NCBI GenBank assembly: GCA_002238445.1
Contig: MPML01000001.1
Location: 1 to 64,000, forward strand
Length of the DNA: 64,000 nt
Origin: Caldilineaceae bacterium bin5
GTDB taxonomy: Bacteria; Chloroflexota; Anaerolineae; Caldilineales; Caldilineaceae
Direction of reading: 5' to 3'
The notes under the pieces were generated by a model. That model was not told the DNA's origin and did no database searches. It saw nothing but the letters and a program-made list of their open reading frames with translations. Below are positions 9,035 to 18,219 of the stretch, piece after piece (the stretch's first letter is position 1; every line of letters starts with the position of its first letter). The translations under genes and the position numbers were made by a program.

Positions 9035-9446
9035 TTTCGACCTTTCTGAAAGGAATCGAGGCTTGACACGGCCTCCAATCTGGCCGTCATCTCCGAGGGT
9101 CCTTGTCCCTCGGTTTCAGTATACAGTCAGACAACAAGAACAAGCCAACACGCCTTTCCAGACCATAGATCAATCATAGCCCAGTTCGTAACTTAAGAGG
9201 CACACACCGTATGCCCCCGGGGGCATGGCAAGCAGATGTGTTCTCCCACTGCTGCTCGACAGGTCTAAGAGTAGACAACCAACTCTTGTTGCTTATCTGT
9301 CAGCACTAAACAGGTGTCATCGAGCACTAATGCAAATCTCATATGACATCACAACTCCCCCGCCTGCTACCCAATAGAATCGTGGCAGTCAATATTGCCA
9401 CAAAGCAACATACAATACGCAGAGCAGCCTCGTCTTAATATTGAAC
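9035..9446. other. Gene-free stretch with a perfect 16-bp palindrome
   Basis: No gene is visible between the 5' end of dgt and the MITE. At 9211-9226 lies the perfect palindrome ATGCCCCCGGGGGCAT. It could be an operator or a cruciform, but no T-run follows, so it is not a typical terminator. I could not find a convincing promoter for dgt. Confidence 0.5.
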
Positions 9447-9732
9447 GTAACTACTTAGCCACAGTACCTGACCTCCCAGTCTTCCTCGGAACCATTCAGG
9501 CTCTTGGTGACGCGACTGGTGTAAAGCCGCCGCCAGGCTCGCCAGCTGATACGTTGCGAAGAAGGCACACGGTCGGTGAGGCATGTTTTTGTAGGGGGGC
9601 GTTGCGGGGGCGCAGCCCCTGCACAAGGGAGGCCGCTTGCGGCCGACCGCCCAAAATGCAACAGTGAGGAAAGAACGAACGCCTCTGCTCACCTCGATCA
9701 GGGTTGCGAATCAGTTGCGGCTGAGTAGTTAC
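9447..9732 (+). mobile_element. MITE-like element, copy A (286 bp)
   Basis: Non-coding element bounded by inverted ends: GTAACTACTTAGCC on the left, and the complement of the right end reads GTAACTACTCAGCC. It is flanked by 8-bp near-identical direct repeats, TATTGAAC at 9439-9446 and AATTGAAC at 9733-9740, as expected of target duplication. A second copy of exactly the same length lies inverted at 19535-19820. Inside, at 9597-9652, is a Y-shaped hairpin core (GGGGC/GCCCC and GGCCGC/GCGGCC hairpins inside a GGGCG/CGCCC stem) that recurs in three other places. Open frames across it are not conserved in copy B. Confidence 0.85.
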
Positions 9733-9845
9733 AATTGAACACAATTTAGCACCGACGCGAGAGGCGCGCCCTGTTCTCTCTTTGGTTCTGCCGCGTGCTA
9801 TAATTGCCGATAACCGCGCAACAAGCTCATACACGGAGAGAATAC

Positions 9846-10796
9846 GTGCTCAGGCGCTTGTTTGGCCGCCAGGAAGATAAATCGGCCGACGACGAAAAAA
9901 TAGAAGAAAGCCTGCAAAAAACACGTTCAGGCATATTCAGTCAGATCGGATCGCTCTTTCAGGAGAACGAAGTCAGCGATGAACTGTGGGAAGAGTTGGA
10001 AGAGGCGCTGATCGTTGCTGATGTCGGCATGGACACCACCGTCGAGCTCGTCGAATCCACCCGCGACCGTGTTCAACAGGAAGGCGTCAAACGCAGCCAG
10101 GATGCATACCTTATCCTCAAGCAGGAGATGGTCAAGCTCCTGCAAGCTGACGAACCGCTGCAGATTGAAGAACCGCGCATCCTCACCGTTGTTCTTGTCG
10201 TTGGTGTTAACGGCTCAGGCAAAACCACGACCATAGGCAAGCTGGCGTTGCGCTACAAAGAGCGAGGCAAAAGAGTTGTTCTGGCCGCCGGAGACACTTT
10301 CCGGGCTGCTGCCATCGATCAGCTCCAGATTTGGGGCGAACGGGCCGGCGTGGAAGTCATCGCCCAAGCCCCCGGTTCCGACCCGGCCGCCGTGCTCTTC
10401 GACGCCATGCGAGCCAGCCAGGAGAGCCGCAAGGCCGATCTCCTCATCACCGATACCGCAGGCCGCTTGCAGAACAAATTCAATCTCATGCAGGAATTGG
10501 AAAAGATGCGCAGGGTGGCTGCAAAACAAGTGCACCGGGCCCCGCACGAAATATTGCTGGTGCTGGACGCATCCACCGGCCAAAACGCCATCCTGCAGGC
10601 AAAAGGTTTTAAAGAAGCCTCCGGCGTAACCGGTATCATTTTGACCAAACTTGACAGCACTGCCAAGGGCGGCGCCGTCCTCAATATTAAGAAGCAATTG
10701 GGTATCCCTGTGCGCTTCGTCGGTACAGGGGAAAAACTACATGATCTGGCAGAGTTCGATCCGGTGGCATTCGTAGAAGGTCTGTTGGGTGAGTAA
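9846..10796 (+). CDS. ftsY: Signal recognition particle receptor FtsY
   Basis: GTPase receptor that docks SRP-bound ribosomes at the membrane; partner of Ffh at 1033. It is 316 aa with a short acidic N-terminus, then the N domain ([24 protein letters not shown]). The G domain has [37 protein letters not shown] and [13 protein letters not shown] 9846 was chosen because GGAGAG sits 5 nt upstream; the open frame reaches back to TTG 9804. A TATAAT lies at 9799-9804 without a clear -35 box. The long acidic A domain of E. coli FtsY is absent. Confidence 0.97.
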   Translation: MLRRLFGRQEDKSADDEKIEESLQKTRSGIFSQIGSLFQENEVSDELWEELEEALIVADVGMDTTVELVESTRDRVQQEGVKRSQDAYLILKQEMVKLLQADEPLQIEEPRILTVVLVVGVNGSGKTTTIGKLALRYKERGKRVVLAAGDTFRAAAIDQLQIWGERAGVEVIAQAPGSDPAAVLFDAMRASQESRKADLLITDTAGRLQNKFNLMQELEKMRRVAAKQVHRAPHEILLVLDASTGQNAILQAKGFKEASGVTGIILTKLDSTAKGGAVLNIKKQLGIPVRFVGTGEKLHDLAEFDPVAFVEGLLGE

Positions 10797-10897
10797 CCGG
10801 ACCGACCCTCATATGGGGGCCGCCTGCAACGGTCCAACCTCTAGGATCCGGCGGCTCCGGAATGTTAACCATCATTCATCAAAGGAGATAATGACAA

Positions 10898-11990
10898 ATG
10901 GGCGAATTAACTGACCGTCTGCATCTGCTCGCCGAGCGAGTCAACACGATCCGGAGGCGGCTTTGACCTGCCCAACAAAGTTGCGCAGACACAAGCACTG
11001 GAAGAAGAGTCGATAGCCCCCGACTTCTGGGACAATCAAAGGGCCGCACAGAAGAAGATGCAGGAGTTGAACGCCCTGCAGGAACAAATAAGAGTCTGGG
11101 ATGGATTGGAACAACGTACCCAAGACGCCCTCGATCTTGCCGAAATGGCCGCAGATGACGCAGAAATGTTGGCAGAATTGGAGGCAGAGGCCAATACGCT
11201 CGATGCAGAGTTGGAAAAACGGGAGTTCACACTGGCTCTCAATGGCAAATACGACTCAGGCAGCGCCATCATCAGCATCCATGCAGGTGCAGGCGGCACC
11301 GAGGCGCAGGACTGGGCGGCAATGCTACAGCGCATGTACTTGCGCTGGGCCGAAAAGAAAGGCTACGCCACCGAAATCACCGACATGACCCAAGGTGAAG
11401 AGGCCGGAATCAAGAGTGTCACCATCACCGTCGATGGGTCATACGCCTACGGCTATCTTCAGGCGGAACACGGTACGCACCGCCTCGTACGGCTCAGCCC
11501 CTACGACGCCGGTAACCGCCGCCATACTTCCTTCGCCAAACTGGAAGTCCTGCCCAATATCGACGAAGACATCGAAATCGAAATCGCCCCAAATGACCTT
11601 AAGATGGATGTCTTCCTGTCCAGTGGGGCCGGGGGCCAGAGCGTGCAGAAAAACGCTACCGCAGTCCGCCTCCATCACCTGCCGACCGGTATTGTCGTAT
11701 CCTGCCAGAACGAACGCAGCCAAACGCAGAACCGCGAAATTGCATTAAGAATTCTACGAGGAAAGCTCTACGCAATCGAGCAGGAAAAAATAGCCGCCGA
11801 AAAGGCCCGCTTAAAGGGAGAAAATGTCCAGGCCGACTTCGGTAGTCAGATCCGTTCCTATGTCCTGCACCCCTATCAAATGGTGAAGGACTTGCGCACG
11901 AATGTAGAGACCGCCTCGCCTCAGCCCGTCTTGGACGGTGAACTGGACCCGTTTATCGAGGCATGGTTGAAAACACAGGTTGGCACATAA
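10898..11990 (+). CDS. prfB: Peptide chain release factor 2, programmed +1 frameshift
   Basis: Terminates translation at UGA and UAA; 363 aa after frameshifting. Reading starts at ATG 10898 (AAAGGAG at 10881-10887) and runs 22 codons to CTT, followed by in-frame TGA 10964-10966. A +1 shift at CTTTGA continues in the frame beginning GAC 10965, so the joined parts are 10898-10963 and 10965-11990. The GGQ peptidyl-hydrolysis motif is at residues 245-247 (SGAGGQSVQKNAT). The stop-codon tripeptide region reads RLSPYD, with SPY where RF2 normally has SPF. Length and all other landmarks match the family. Confidence 0.96.
10953..10967 (+). promoter_or_regulatory. prfB frameshift site with internal Shine-Dalgarno
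   Basis: GGAGG at 10953-10957 pairs with the anti-SD of the elongating ribosome. Three nucleotides later the slippery CTT-TGA-C (10961-10967) begins. Spacing and layout are the same as in the well-studied E. coli site. Low RF2 activity makes the ribosome pause on UGA and slip +1, giving autoregulation. Confidence 0.95.
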
Positions 11991-12015
11991 ACGAATCTTA
12001 GCCAGGGAGGTCCCA

Positions 12016-13248
12016 ATGATTCAACTCGCGCCAGTGCGGCAGTCCGTCTCCGAACAGCAAGTTGACAATGTATCGGCCGCAGTATGGAACGGCCTCAACG
12101 CAGTTGCACTGTCCGAACGCGTTCGGCCGGGGATGCGGGTGGCTGTGGCCGTAGGCAGCCGCGGAATCTCCTGCTACAGGGAAGTGGTACAGGCGGTCGT
12201 CGAGTCCTTGCAGGCAATTGGCGCCGACCCCTTCCTCGTCCCGGCAATGGGTAGTCACGGCGGCGGCACTGCCGAAGGCCAGCATGCCGTCCTCGTCGGC
12301 TACGGGATGGCCGATCTTGGCGTTCCTATTCACAGCAGCCTGGAAGTCAAGCAGATCGGCGAAACTGACGGCATGCCGGTCTACTGGGATCGGCACGCAG
12401 CCGAGGCCGATGCCGTCATCCCCGTAAATCGCGTCAAGGCCCACACCGCATTTCGCGCCGACCACGAGAGCGGCCTCTGCAAGATCATGACCATCGGCCT
12501 GGGCAAAAGGCGAGGCGCGGCCACGCTCCACGCTCACGATGCCGTCACTGCAATTCCACAGGCCGCGCAGGTCATTCTGAATACAATGCCCATCGTAGCC
12601 GGTGTCGCCATCGTCGAGAACGGCCGCCACGCGCCGGCCGAAATTACAGTCTTGCCCGGCGAAAAAATCTTCCAGGAGGAGCCGCCGCTGCTACGGCAGG
12701 CCAAGGCACTCCAGCCTTCCATCCCTTTCGACGACCTTGATATGCTGGTCGTGCAGGAGATGGGCAAAAACATCAGCGGCACCGGCATGGATACAAACAT
12801 CATCGGGATGTGGCGACGCAACGGCGGCCCCAGGGAACCCAACTTTCGCGTCCTGGCTGTCCTTGATCTGACGCCTGGCAGCCACGGCAATGCCTCCGGC
12901 GTAGGGCTGGCCGATCTCATCCCCGAACGGCTGCGGGCCAAGATCGACTGGCACGCCACCTATACGAACTGTCTCACTGCCGGTAACTTCGCCGCCGCCA
13001 AACAGCCCGTCACTCTTCCGACCGACCGGGAAATCATCGAGACCGGCCTGATGGGCAAAGATGCTGCCGCTGCCCGCGTTGTCTGGATCCAAAACACGCT
13101 CGAGCTGGAGACACTCTGGCTTTCGCCCGCGCTCCTGGAAGAGGCCGCCGAAAAGCCGTCTCTCACCAGAGTTGGCCCGGCCCAGGACGTTCAGTTCAAT
13201 TCCGACGGCGCCCTGCTCCCTCCAATAGCCGAAACTCTGACCTCTTGA
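12016..13248 (+). CDS. Lactate racemase N-terminal domain (LarA-like, DUF2088) protein
   Basis: A 410-aa protein resembling the LarA/DUF2088 group. Seen: AVAVGSRGISCYREVVQAVV, VPAMGSHGGGTAEGQ, VNRVKAHTAFRADHESGL, KIMTIGLGKRRGA. The MGSHGG-type segment and the following glycine-rich lysine motif are typical of annotated lactate-racemase-domain proteins that are not proven racemases. ATG 12016 has GGAGG 8 nt upstream and directly follows prfB. The haloacid dehalogenase gene starts 18 nt downstream, so the two are probably one transcript. True LarA needs a pincer nickel cofactor made by LarB, C and E, none of which is in this window. The substrate is unknown. Confidence 0.75.
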   Translation: MIQLAPVRQSVSEQQVDNVSAAVWNGLNAVALSERVRPGMRVAVAVGSRGISCYREVVQAVVESLQAIGADPFLVPAMGSHGGGTAEGQHAVLVGYGMADLGVPIHSSLEVKQIGETDGMPVYWDRHAAEADAVIPVNRVKAHTAFRADHESGLCKIMTIGLGKRRGAATLHAHDAVTAIPQAAQVILNTMPIVAGVAIVENGRHAPAEITVLPGEKIFQEEPPLLRQAKALQPSIPFDDLDMLVVQEMGKNISGTGMDTNIIGMWRRNGGPREPNFRVLAVLDLTPGSHGNASGVGLADLIPERLRAKIDWHATYTNCLTAGNFAAAKQPVTLPTDREIIETGLMGKDAAAARVVWIQNTLELETLWLSPALLEEAAEKPSLTRVGPAQDVQFNSDGALLPPIAETLTS

Positions 13249-13266
13249 GACGCCAAGGGAAAACGC

Positions 13267-13962
13267 ATGGCCCCGACTGACACTGCCCAAGCCCTCACAT
13301 TCGATCTCTTCGGCACTATCCTGGACTTGGGAGGCAGCCTCAAACCCGCGATAACCGAGCTCCTCAATAGAGAGGCGCCGGCCACATCGCCAGAAACATT
13401 CTGGGACCAGTGGCGCACGCGTCAGCGGCTGGAGCAGTACCAGGACACGATCATGATGGTGGGCCACGCCGGCTATCTCGAAACAGTTAGGCGGGCCCTT
13501 CACTACGTGTTCCGACTGAACGAGATTTCGCCAACAGAGAATCGCGTGCAGGAGCTGATGGCCGCCTGGCAGGGTCTCACCCCCTTCCCGGAAGTAGTAC
13601 CCGCGCTGGAACGGCTCCACAACCAGTATCGTCTGGTCGTGCTCTCCAACGGAGACCCCCACTATTTGGATCATCTGGTCCAAAATCGCGTGCATTTCCC
13701 GTTTGACGACGTCATCTCCGCCACGGGCAACGGCGCCTTCAAGCCCCATCCCGGTGTCTACCGCCGGGCGGCCCATCTGCTCACTCTGGAAGTCCAGGAA
13801 TGCATGATGGTTTCAGCCAACGCTTTCGACTGCGTCGGTGCCCGCGCCTGCGGATTCCAAGCGGCCTATGTGAACCGTTACCAACTGCCGGTCGAGGACT
13901 CGCCCTTCCTGCCCGCGCTTACCGTAACCAACTTCACTGAATTGGCCGAAGCCTTGCTGTAA
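13267..13962 (+). CDS. Haloacid dehalogenase, type II
   Basis: HAD-fold hydrolase, 231 aa, close in length to L-2-haloacid dehalogenases, which turn L-2-haloalkanoates into D-2-hydroxyacids. The residues known to matter in that family are all present: nucleophile Asp13 in FDLFGT (Thr17 too), the arginine region WRTRQRLEQYQ, Ser in VLSNGDP, Lys and Tyr in FKPHPGVYRR, and the S-x-N-x2-D triad in VSANAFDCVGARACGF. This makes a generic phosphatase unlikely. It lies 18 nt after the LarA-like gene. A real halogenated substrate is an inference from motif content only. Confidence 0.88.
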   Translation: MAPTDTAQALTFDLFGTILDLGGSLKPAITELLNREAPATSPETFWDQWRTRQRLEQYQDTIMMVGHAGYLETVRRALHYVFRLNEISPTENRVQELMAAWQGLTPFPEVVPALERLHNQYRLVVLSNGDPHYLDHLVQNRVHFPFDDVISATGNGAFKPHPGVYRRAAHLLTLEVQECMMVSANAFDCVGARACGFQAAYVNRYQLPVEDSPFLPALTVTNFTELAEALL

Positions 13963-14065
13963 GAAATGGCCGGTCGTCCTGGTGCAGGATCGCGAAAAAC
14001 TCGCTGCCGGCGTCCAGCCCGGCCGCGCCACTATTGAAGATGCATTCCAACAATTCGTCGAAGAA

Positions 14066-14095
14066 TTGTACAGTGATTACTGTGTGTGCTAGTAT
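14066..14095 (+). promoter_or_regulatory. Promoter for tRNA-Ser
   Basis: TTGTAC (14066-14071), an 18-nt spacer and TAGTAT (14090-14095) lie 36 bp upstream of the tRNA. Just after it, 14101-14120 is a near-perfect GC-rich inverted repeat (GTGCCG...CGGCAC) in the leader. Confidence 0.55.
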
Positions 14096-14130
14096 CTCTC
14101 GTGCCGGGCCGGCTCGGCACGAACACTTTC

Positions 14131-14218
<88 letters not shown>

Positions 14219-14224
14219 CCTTAG

Positions 14225-14257
14225 TTCCCGGGCATAGTGTGTCCGGGAATTTTCTTT
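14225..14257 (+). terminator. Rho-independent terminator after tRNA-Ser
   Basis: A seven-bp stem TTCCCGG/CCGGGAA with an 11-nt loop is followed by TTTTCTTT, 7 nt after the tRNA. Confidence 0.85.
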
Positions 14258-14355
14258 GATCAGATATTCTGTTAAGTCATTCAGTGATGCATGCCATGCT
14301 ATCTCGTTAGCAGTCGGCATGGCATGCAAGGCAAAGACAGGAGGGGGACGCAGGT

Positions 14356-15993
14356 ATGTTGTGGGGTCGGACCGCGCGGCTACCACTCAGAAGCGGCGGA
14401 TTAGCCCTTCCGCCAGCCCCGCCCTACAGCGCCGCCAGCAACGTACGCATTTCGGCAGCGATTCTTGGGCTTTTGGGGTTGGCATGGCTGCTGGCCGAAC
14501 TACCGTTGCTCGTGTCGGCCGCGGCAATTGCCGCTGTCAGCGCGACCCTGCTCCTATTGCGTTTCCCGCATCTGATCTGGCTGGGGCTTGCTGTCGTTCT
14601 GCCATTCGCCAGCGGATTCAAGATCGGTCCAATAAGCATTGCAGACTGCATCTTGGGGGCTGCCGTCCTTCTGTGGTTCGCAAATGGCGTGCGAACGAAC
14701 CGGCTGCGACTGAACACAGGTCTTCTGCCTTTGCTCTTTGTCATCTATCTCTTGGCGCTCCTGCTTTCATTCCGCAATGCGATTGATGTACGAGAAGCGT
14801 CTGAAGGTGTAATCAAGTGGCTGCAGATGCTGATAGCGATTCTATTAGTTCAGGAGGCACTCACGCCGCGTCAAGTGCGTTGGCTGGTCTGGGGCCTCTT
14901 GACCGGCGCCATGCTGCAGGCCGCACTCGGCATGTACCAGTTTGTCTTCCGGATCGGGCCGCCCAATTTCCTGCTGCTGGGCCGCTTTATGCGGGCGGCC
15001 GGCACCTTCGGCCAGCCCAATCCTTTCGCCGGCTATCTGGGGCTTACACTGCCTGTCGCGGTTGCGCTTTTCATGTTAAATCTCACTTCATTCGTGAAGG
15101 TTTCGGGCACCGCCCTCAAACAAAGCCTCACAGGTACCGTCCTCTACGGCGGGGCGGCAGCTATCATCGGCATGGGACTGCTGGCCAGTTGGAGCAGAGG
15201 GGCTTGGCTGGGTACCGCCGTTAGCATGACAGTTGTCCTACTCATCTATGGCGGACGGTTGATAAAAGTTGCCGCCCTCGCTGGGACCGCCGTCCTGCTT
15301 CTGCTTGGCCCCGCCCTGACCCGCTACATTCCAGGTTCTCTGACCGATCGTCTGTCCGACCTGCCTGCCTACCTGGGCATGGACATGTGGGAAGTAGTCC
15401 AGCAACCGGTCACTGATGAAAACTTCTCCGTGATCGAACGGCTGGCCCACTGGATTGCCGCCCTGCGCATGTGGGAGCTGTCACCGTGGCTGGGCGTGGG
15501 CCCTGGCAACTACGCAGCCGTCTATCCGCAGGTACGTTTGCCCCGCTGGGAAGAGCCCTTGGGCCACGCCCACAACATCTATCTCAACGTACTGGCAGAG
15601 AATGGACTGCTTGGGATGTTTGCCTATTTGGCGCTCTGGACAGGTGTGGTCTTTTGGCTGATCAGCACGCGCCGCCGCATCCTCCGCACAGAGAACGAGA
15701 ATTTCGGCCGCCTGGGCAATGTACAGTCACCGCCTTGGACTGCCATCCCGTCCTCAGCGTGGACGGCAGCCCTATTCCTCGGTGTCTTAGGCGTAATCGC
15801 CCATCTCTCGGTCCATCATCTGTTCGATAACTTGTACGTGCAAGGAATGTATCTGCACGTTGCCCTGTGGCTTGGGGCAGCAGTTGCCCTGGCAAAAGAC
15901 AAACTTACAGTTACCGGCTCTGCCTCCGCTTCTGAACCTCTTCCAGGGACAAGCCAGGCGGCTGCAGCACATCCATCATTTCGAGTACAATGA
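14356..15993 (+). CDS. O-antigen ligase / polymerase (Wzy_C) family membrane protein
   Basis: Polytopic membrane protein, 545 aa, with about 11-12 hydrophobic segments. It belongs to the WaaL/Wzy group, which joins or polymerises lipid-linked glycans outside the membrane. The typical soluble-loop signatures are present: AGTFGQPNPFAGYLGL near the middle, then SWSRGAWLG, and later GVGPGNYA and HAHNIYLNVLAENGLLG. The family arginine lies in the SWSRG segment. ATG 14356 has AGGAGG about 10 nt upstream. Ligase versus polymerase cannot be separated by reading. GtrA-like and glycosyltransferase genes follow, supporting a surface-glycan role. Confidence 0.88.
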   Translation: MLWGRTARLPLRSGGLALPPAPPYSAASNVRISAAILGLLGLAWLLAELPLLVSAAAIAAVSATLLLLRFPHLIWLGLAVVLPFASGFKIGPISIADCILGAAVLLWFANGVRTNRLRLNTGLLPLLFVIYLLALLLSFRNAIDVREASEGVIKWLQMLIAILLVQEALTPRQVRWLVWGLLTGAMLQAALGMYQFVFRIGPPNFLLLGRFMRAAGTFGQPNPFAGYLGLTLPVAVALFMLNLTSFVKVSGTALKQSLTGTVLYGGAAAIIGMGLLASWSRGAWLGTAVSMTVVLLIYGGRLIKVAALAGTAVLLLLGPALTRYIPGSLTDRLSDLPAYLGMDMWEVVQQPVTDENFSVIERLAHWIAALRMWELSPWLGVGPGNYAAVYPQVRLPRWEEPLGHAHNIYLNVLAENGLLGMFAYLALWTGVVFWLISTRRRILRTENENFGRLGNVQSPPWTAIPSSAWTAALFLGVLGVIAHLSVHHLFDNLYVQGMYLHVALWLGAAVALAKDKLTVTGSASASEPLPGTSQAAAAHPSFRVQ

Positions 15994-16045
15994 TCGTTGT
16001 AGACTTGAGACTGGTTCAGAATTACAGTGCTGACACAACAGTAGA

Positions 16046-16528
16046 ATGGACTACCAATTGAGAGGGGCCAAACTTCTGCCTCCGGGAAGCAGAAGACGCA
16101 AAGAGACGAAACGGTTCGTCAAGTTCGCATTCGTCGGCGCGCTTGGAGCGGTAACCGACGTTACCATCTTGAATCTGTTGATCGTTTTCGCCGGCTTCCC
16201 CTCCAATCTCGCCAACGGCACCGGATTCTGTGCGGCAGTCCTCCAAAACTTCCTTCTCAACCGGTGGTGGACTTACCCTGAGAGTCGAATCCGCAATAGC
16301 CGCTTGCAAATGGCGAAATTCGCCCTGGTAAGCGTCGTGGGTCTGGGAATCAATCAGCTGGTCTTTGGCTTTTCTGATGAACTCCTGCGCCCCTATTGGA
16401 TTGACTGGCTGTCAAGTGCCGAACTGGGCTTCACGATGAGTTACAATTCCGCCAAACTCTTCGCCATCGGCGTTGTTATGTTCTGGAACTTCGCTGCAAA
16501 CAGGCTTTGGACGTTCAAAGGGCTGTGA
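16046..16528 (+). CDS. GtrA-like membrane protein
   Basis: Small four-helix membrane protein, 160 aa, of the GtrA family, thought to flip or hold polyprenyl-linked sugars for surface-glycan modification. Seen: VKFAFVGALGAVTDVTILNLL, then QNFLLNRWWTYPES, and a last helix ending in FWNFAANRLWTFKGL, a standard family ending. A basic N-terminal tail of about 25 residues comes before the first helix. The stop overlaps the GTG of the following glycosyltransferase by 4 nt, so the two are translationally coupled. Confidence 0.93.
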   Translation: MDYQLRGAKLLPPGSRRRKETKRFVKFAFVGALGAVTDVTILNLLIVFAGFPSNLANGTGFCAAVLQNFLLNRWWTYPESRIRNSRLQMAKFALVSVVGLGINQLVFGFSDELLRPYWIDWLSSAELGFTMSYNSAKLFAIGVVMFWNFAANRLWTFKGL

Positions 16529-17664
16529 AGCTTGTAATCGATTACACACCAGCCGTGCGCCAGTCCGCCGGCATAGGCCGCATCATTCGCGGGCAGGTTG
16601 ACGCACTGGTTCAGCATAATCCTGGCTACGACCTCTCCCTTTTCGTTGCCGGGACCGTTGCTGCTAGTCAGCGCACAACTGCCCCGCTCCCTCTGCACAC
16701 CTTTCCCTCCATTTCGGAGCGAAACCTCACCCGCATCTGGCACCGCCTGAAAATCCCCTTTCCCCGCGTCGAATGGCTTACCGGCGGCGCCATCGATCTG
16801 TTTCACGCTACCGACTTTGTCTTGGCGCCGGTCAGCGCCAGAACAAGGATGCTAACCGTGCACGACCTTGCCTTCATGCGTTATCCCGAAGCGGCAATGC
16901 CCTCCTTGCACCACTACCTGAACATAGTCGTTCCCCGGAGCATCGGCCGCGCCGACCACGTCATTGCCGACAGCGGCCACACTGCCCGTGATTTGGAAGA
17001 GCTGTGGCCGCAACTCGCTGGACGAATCAGCGTCGTACAGGGTGCCGTCGACCACAGTTTCTTTAGCCGCGTGACAGACCAGAACGCGTTGCAGGCGACA
17101 CGGCGAAAGTATGGCTTCGACGATCGCCCCTTCATTCTCGGTTTGAGCACGCTCCAACCCCGCAAAAACTTTGCCCGCCTGATTCGCGCCTTTCACGCGG
17201 CCCGGCAGGAAGCGGCGCTCCCGCACCAGCTAATCATCGGCGGCAAAAAGGGTTGGCTCTTCGACGAAATCTTCAGCACAGTGCGGGAGTTGAAACTGGA
17301 AGAAGATGTTCACTTCCCCGGATTCATTGCCGACTCTGACCTGCCGGCCCTCTATTCCGCCGCCGAATTCTTTGCCTACCCTTCTCTATACGAAGGTTTC
17401 GGGCTTCCTGTCATCGAAGCTCTGGCCTGCGGGACGCCGGTGCTCACCGCCGACAACTCCTGCTTACCCGAAGCTGGCGGCGATGGCGCACTCTATGTCG
17501 ATGCCGAGTCTGTAGATAGTATTGCCGGCGGCATCACCCGCCTTGCTACCCAACCAGAGCTGCGCGCCCGGTTGGCTGCTGCTGGCCAGGACCATGCACG
17601 CGCCTTTACCTGGCAGCGAAGTCTGCGCCATCTTCTCGATGCCTACGAACGGGCCCTGGCCTGA
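16525..17664 (+). CDS. Glycosyltransferase family 4 protein
   Basis: GT-B fold sugar transferase, 379 aa. The N-terminal part has TPAVRQSAGIGRIIRGQVDAL and DLFHATDFV. The C-terminal donor domain has LGLSTLQPRKNFARLIRAF, GFIADSDLPALYSAAEFFAY and PSLYEGFGLPVIEALACG, containing the E-x7-E donor-binding pattern. GTG 16525 overlaps the gtrA stop in a GTGA arrangement; a TTG at 16507 would add six residues. The donor sugar is unknown; GDP-mannose from the manC product is possible but unproven. Confidence 0.93.
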   Translation: MKLVIDYTPAVRQSAGIGRIIRGQVDALVQHNPGYDLSLFVAGTVAASQRTTAPLPLHTFPSISERNLTRIWHRLKIPFPRVEWLTGGAIDLFHATDFVLAPVSARTRMLTVHDLAFMRYPEAAMPSLHHYLNIVVPRSIGRADHVIADSGHTARDLEELWPQLAGRISVVQGAVDHSFFSRVTDQNALQATRRKYGFDDRPFILGLSTLQPRKNFARLIRAFHAARQEAALPHQLIIGGKKGWLFDEIFSTVRELKLEEDVHFPGFIADSDLPALYSAAEFFAYPSLYEGFGLPVIEALACGTPVLTADNSCLPEAGGDGALYVDAESVDSIAGGITRLATQPELRARLAAAGQDHARAFTWQRSLRHLLDAYERALA

Positions 17665-17708
17665 CAATATGGTACAATTCACTGCAAGCAACCTGGAACT
17701 ACGAGCGC

Positions 17709-18200
17709 ATGAATTCTAACCGCAGAACTGTCGCCGATTCGGCAACCCGTATTAGCCAGATAATGAATCCCGAACACGCCAACTTGCTGGGCAACGTTCA
17801 CGGTGGCGTGATTCTGAAACTGTGCGATGAATGCGGCGGCATCACAGCCGCGCGCCATGCCCGGCGCCTTGCCGTGACCGTCGCCGTCGACAGCATGGCT
17901 TTTCACGAGCCGGTGCGGGTGGGACAGCTGTTAAGGCTGCGGGGGCGCATCACCTATATAGGCCGCAGTTCGATGGAAGTCGAGGTAATTGTCGAAGCCG
18001 AAGACCTGCTCACCGGTGGAATCACGCATACAAACAGCGCCTATTACATATTTGTGGCCTTGGACGACAACGGCCTGCCAACCGAGGTCCCGCGTCTCGA
18101 GTTGACGAACGAACAGGAACGACGCCGTTTTGATGAGGGCCGGGACCGGCAACGCCAGAGGCTTGAACGCGCCGGAAGACAGAAGGAGGAAGCGCAGTAA
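17709..18200 (+). CDS. Acyl-CoA thioesterase, hotdog fold (YciA/BACH type)
   Basis: Cytoplasmic hydrolase of fatty acyl-CoA, 163 aa. The family opening SATRISQIMNPEHANLLGNV is followed by HGGVILKLCDECGG, the HGG motif with the catalytic acidic residue downstream. VAVDSMAFHEPVRVGQLL and SMEVEVIVEAEDLLTG come next. A charged coiled tail of about 30 residues (ERRRFDEGRDRQRQRLERAG) is added at the C-terminus. It starts 44 nt after the glycosyltransferase. Confidence 0.92.
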   Translation: MNSNRRTVADSATRISQIMNPEHANLLGNVHGGVILKLCDECGGITAARHARRLAVTVAVDSMAFHEPVRVGQLLRLRGRITYIGRSSMEVEVIVEAEDLLTGGITHTNSAYYIFVALDDNGLPTEVPRLELTNEQERRRFDEGRDRQRQRLERAGRQKEEAQ

Positions 18201-18219
18201 CTCCTGCTGTGCTCATTGG

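Noticed and set aside
9211-9226. Palindrome as terminator of dgt or the MITE
   Set aside because: It is upstream of dgt, not downstream, and no T-run follows on either strand.
9395-9667. Open frame of 90 codons across the MITE
   Set aside because: Lies in repeat DNA; the corresponding frame is not kept in copy B and there is no ribosome site.
12691-13776. Minus-strand open frame of 361 codons
   Set aside because: Spans parts of two sense genes (LarA-like and dehalogenase) that have clear motifs.
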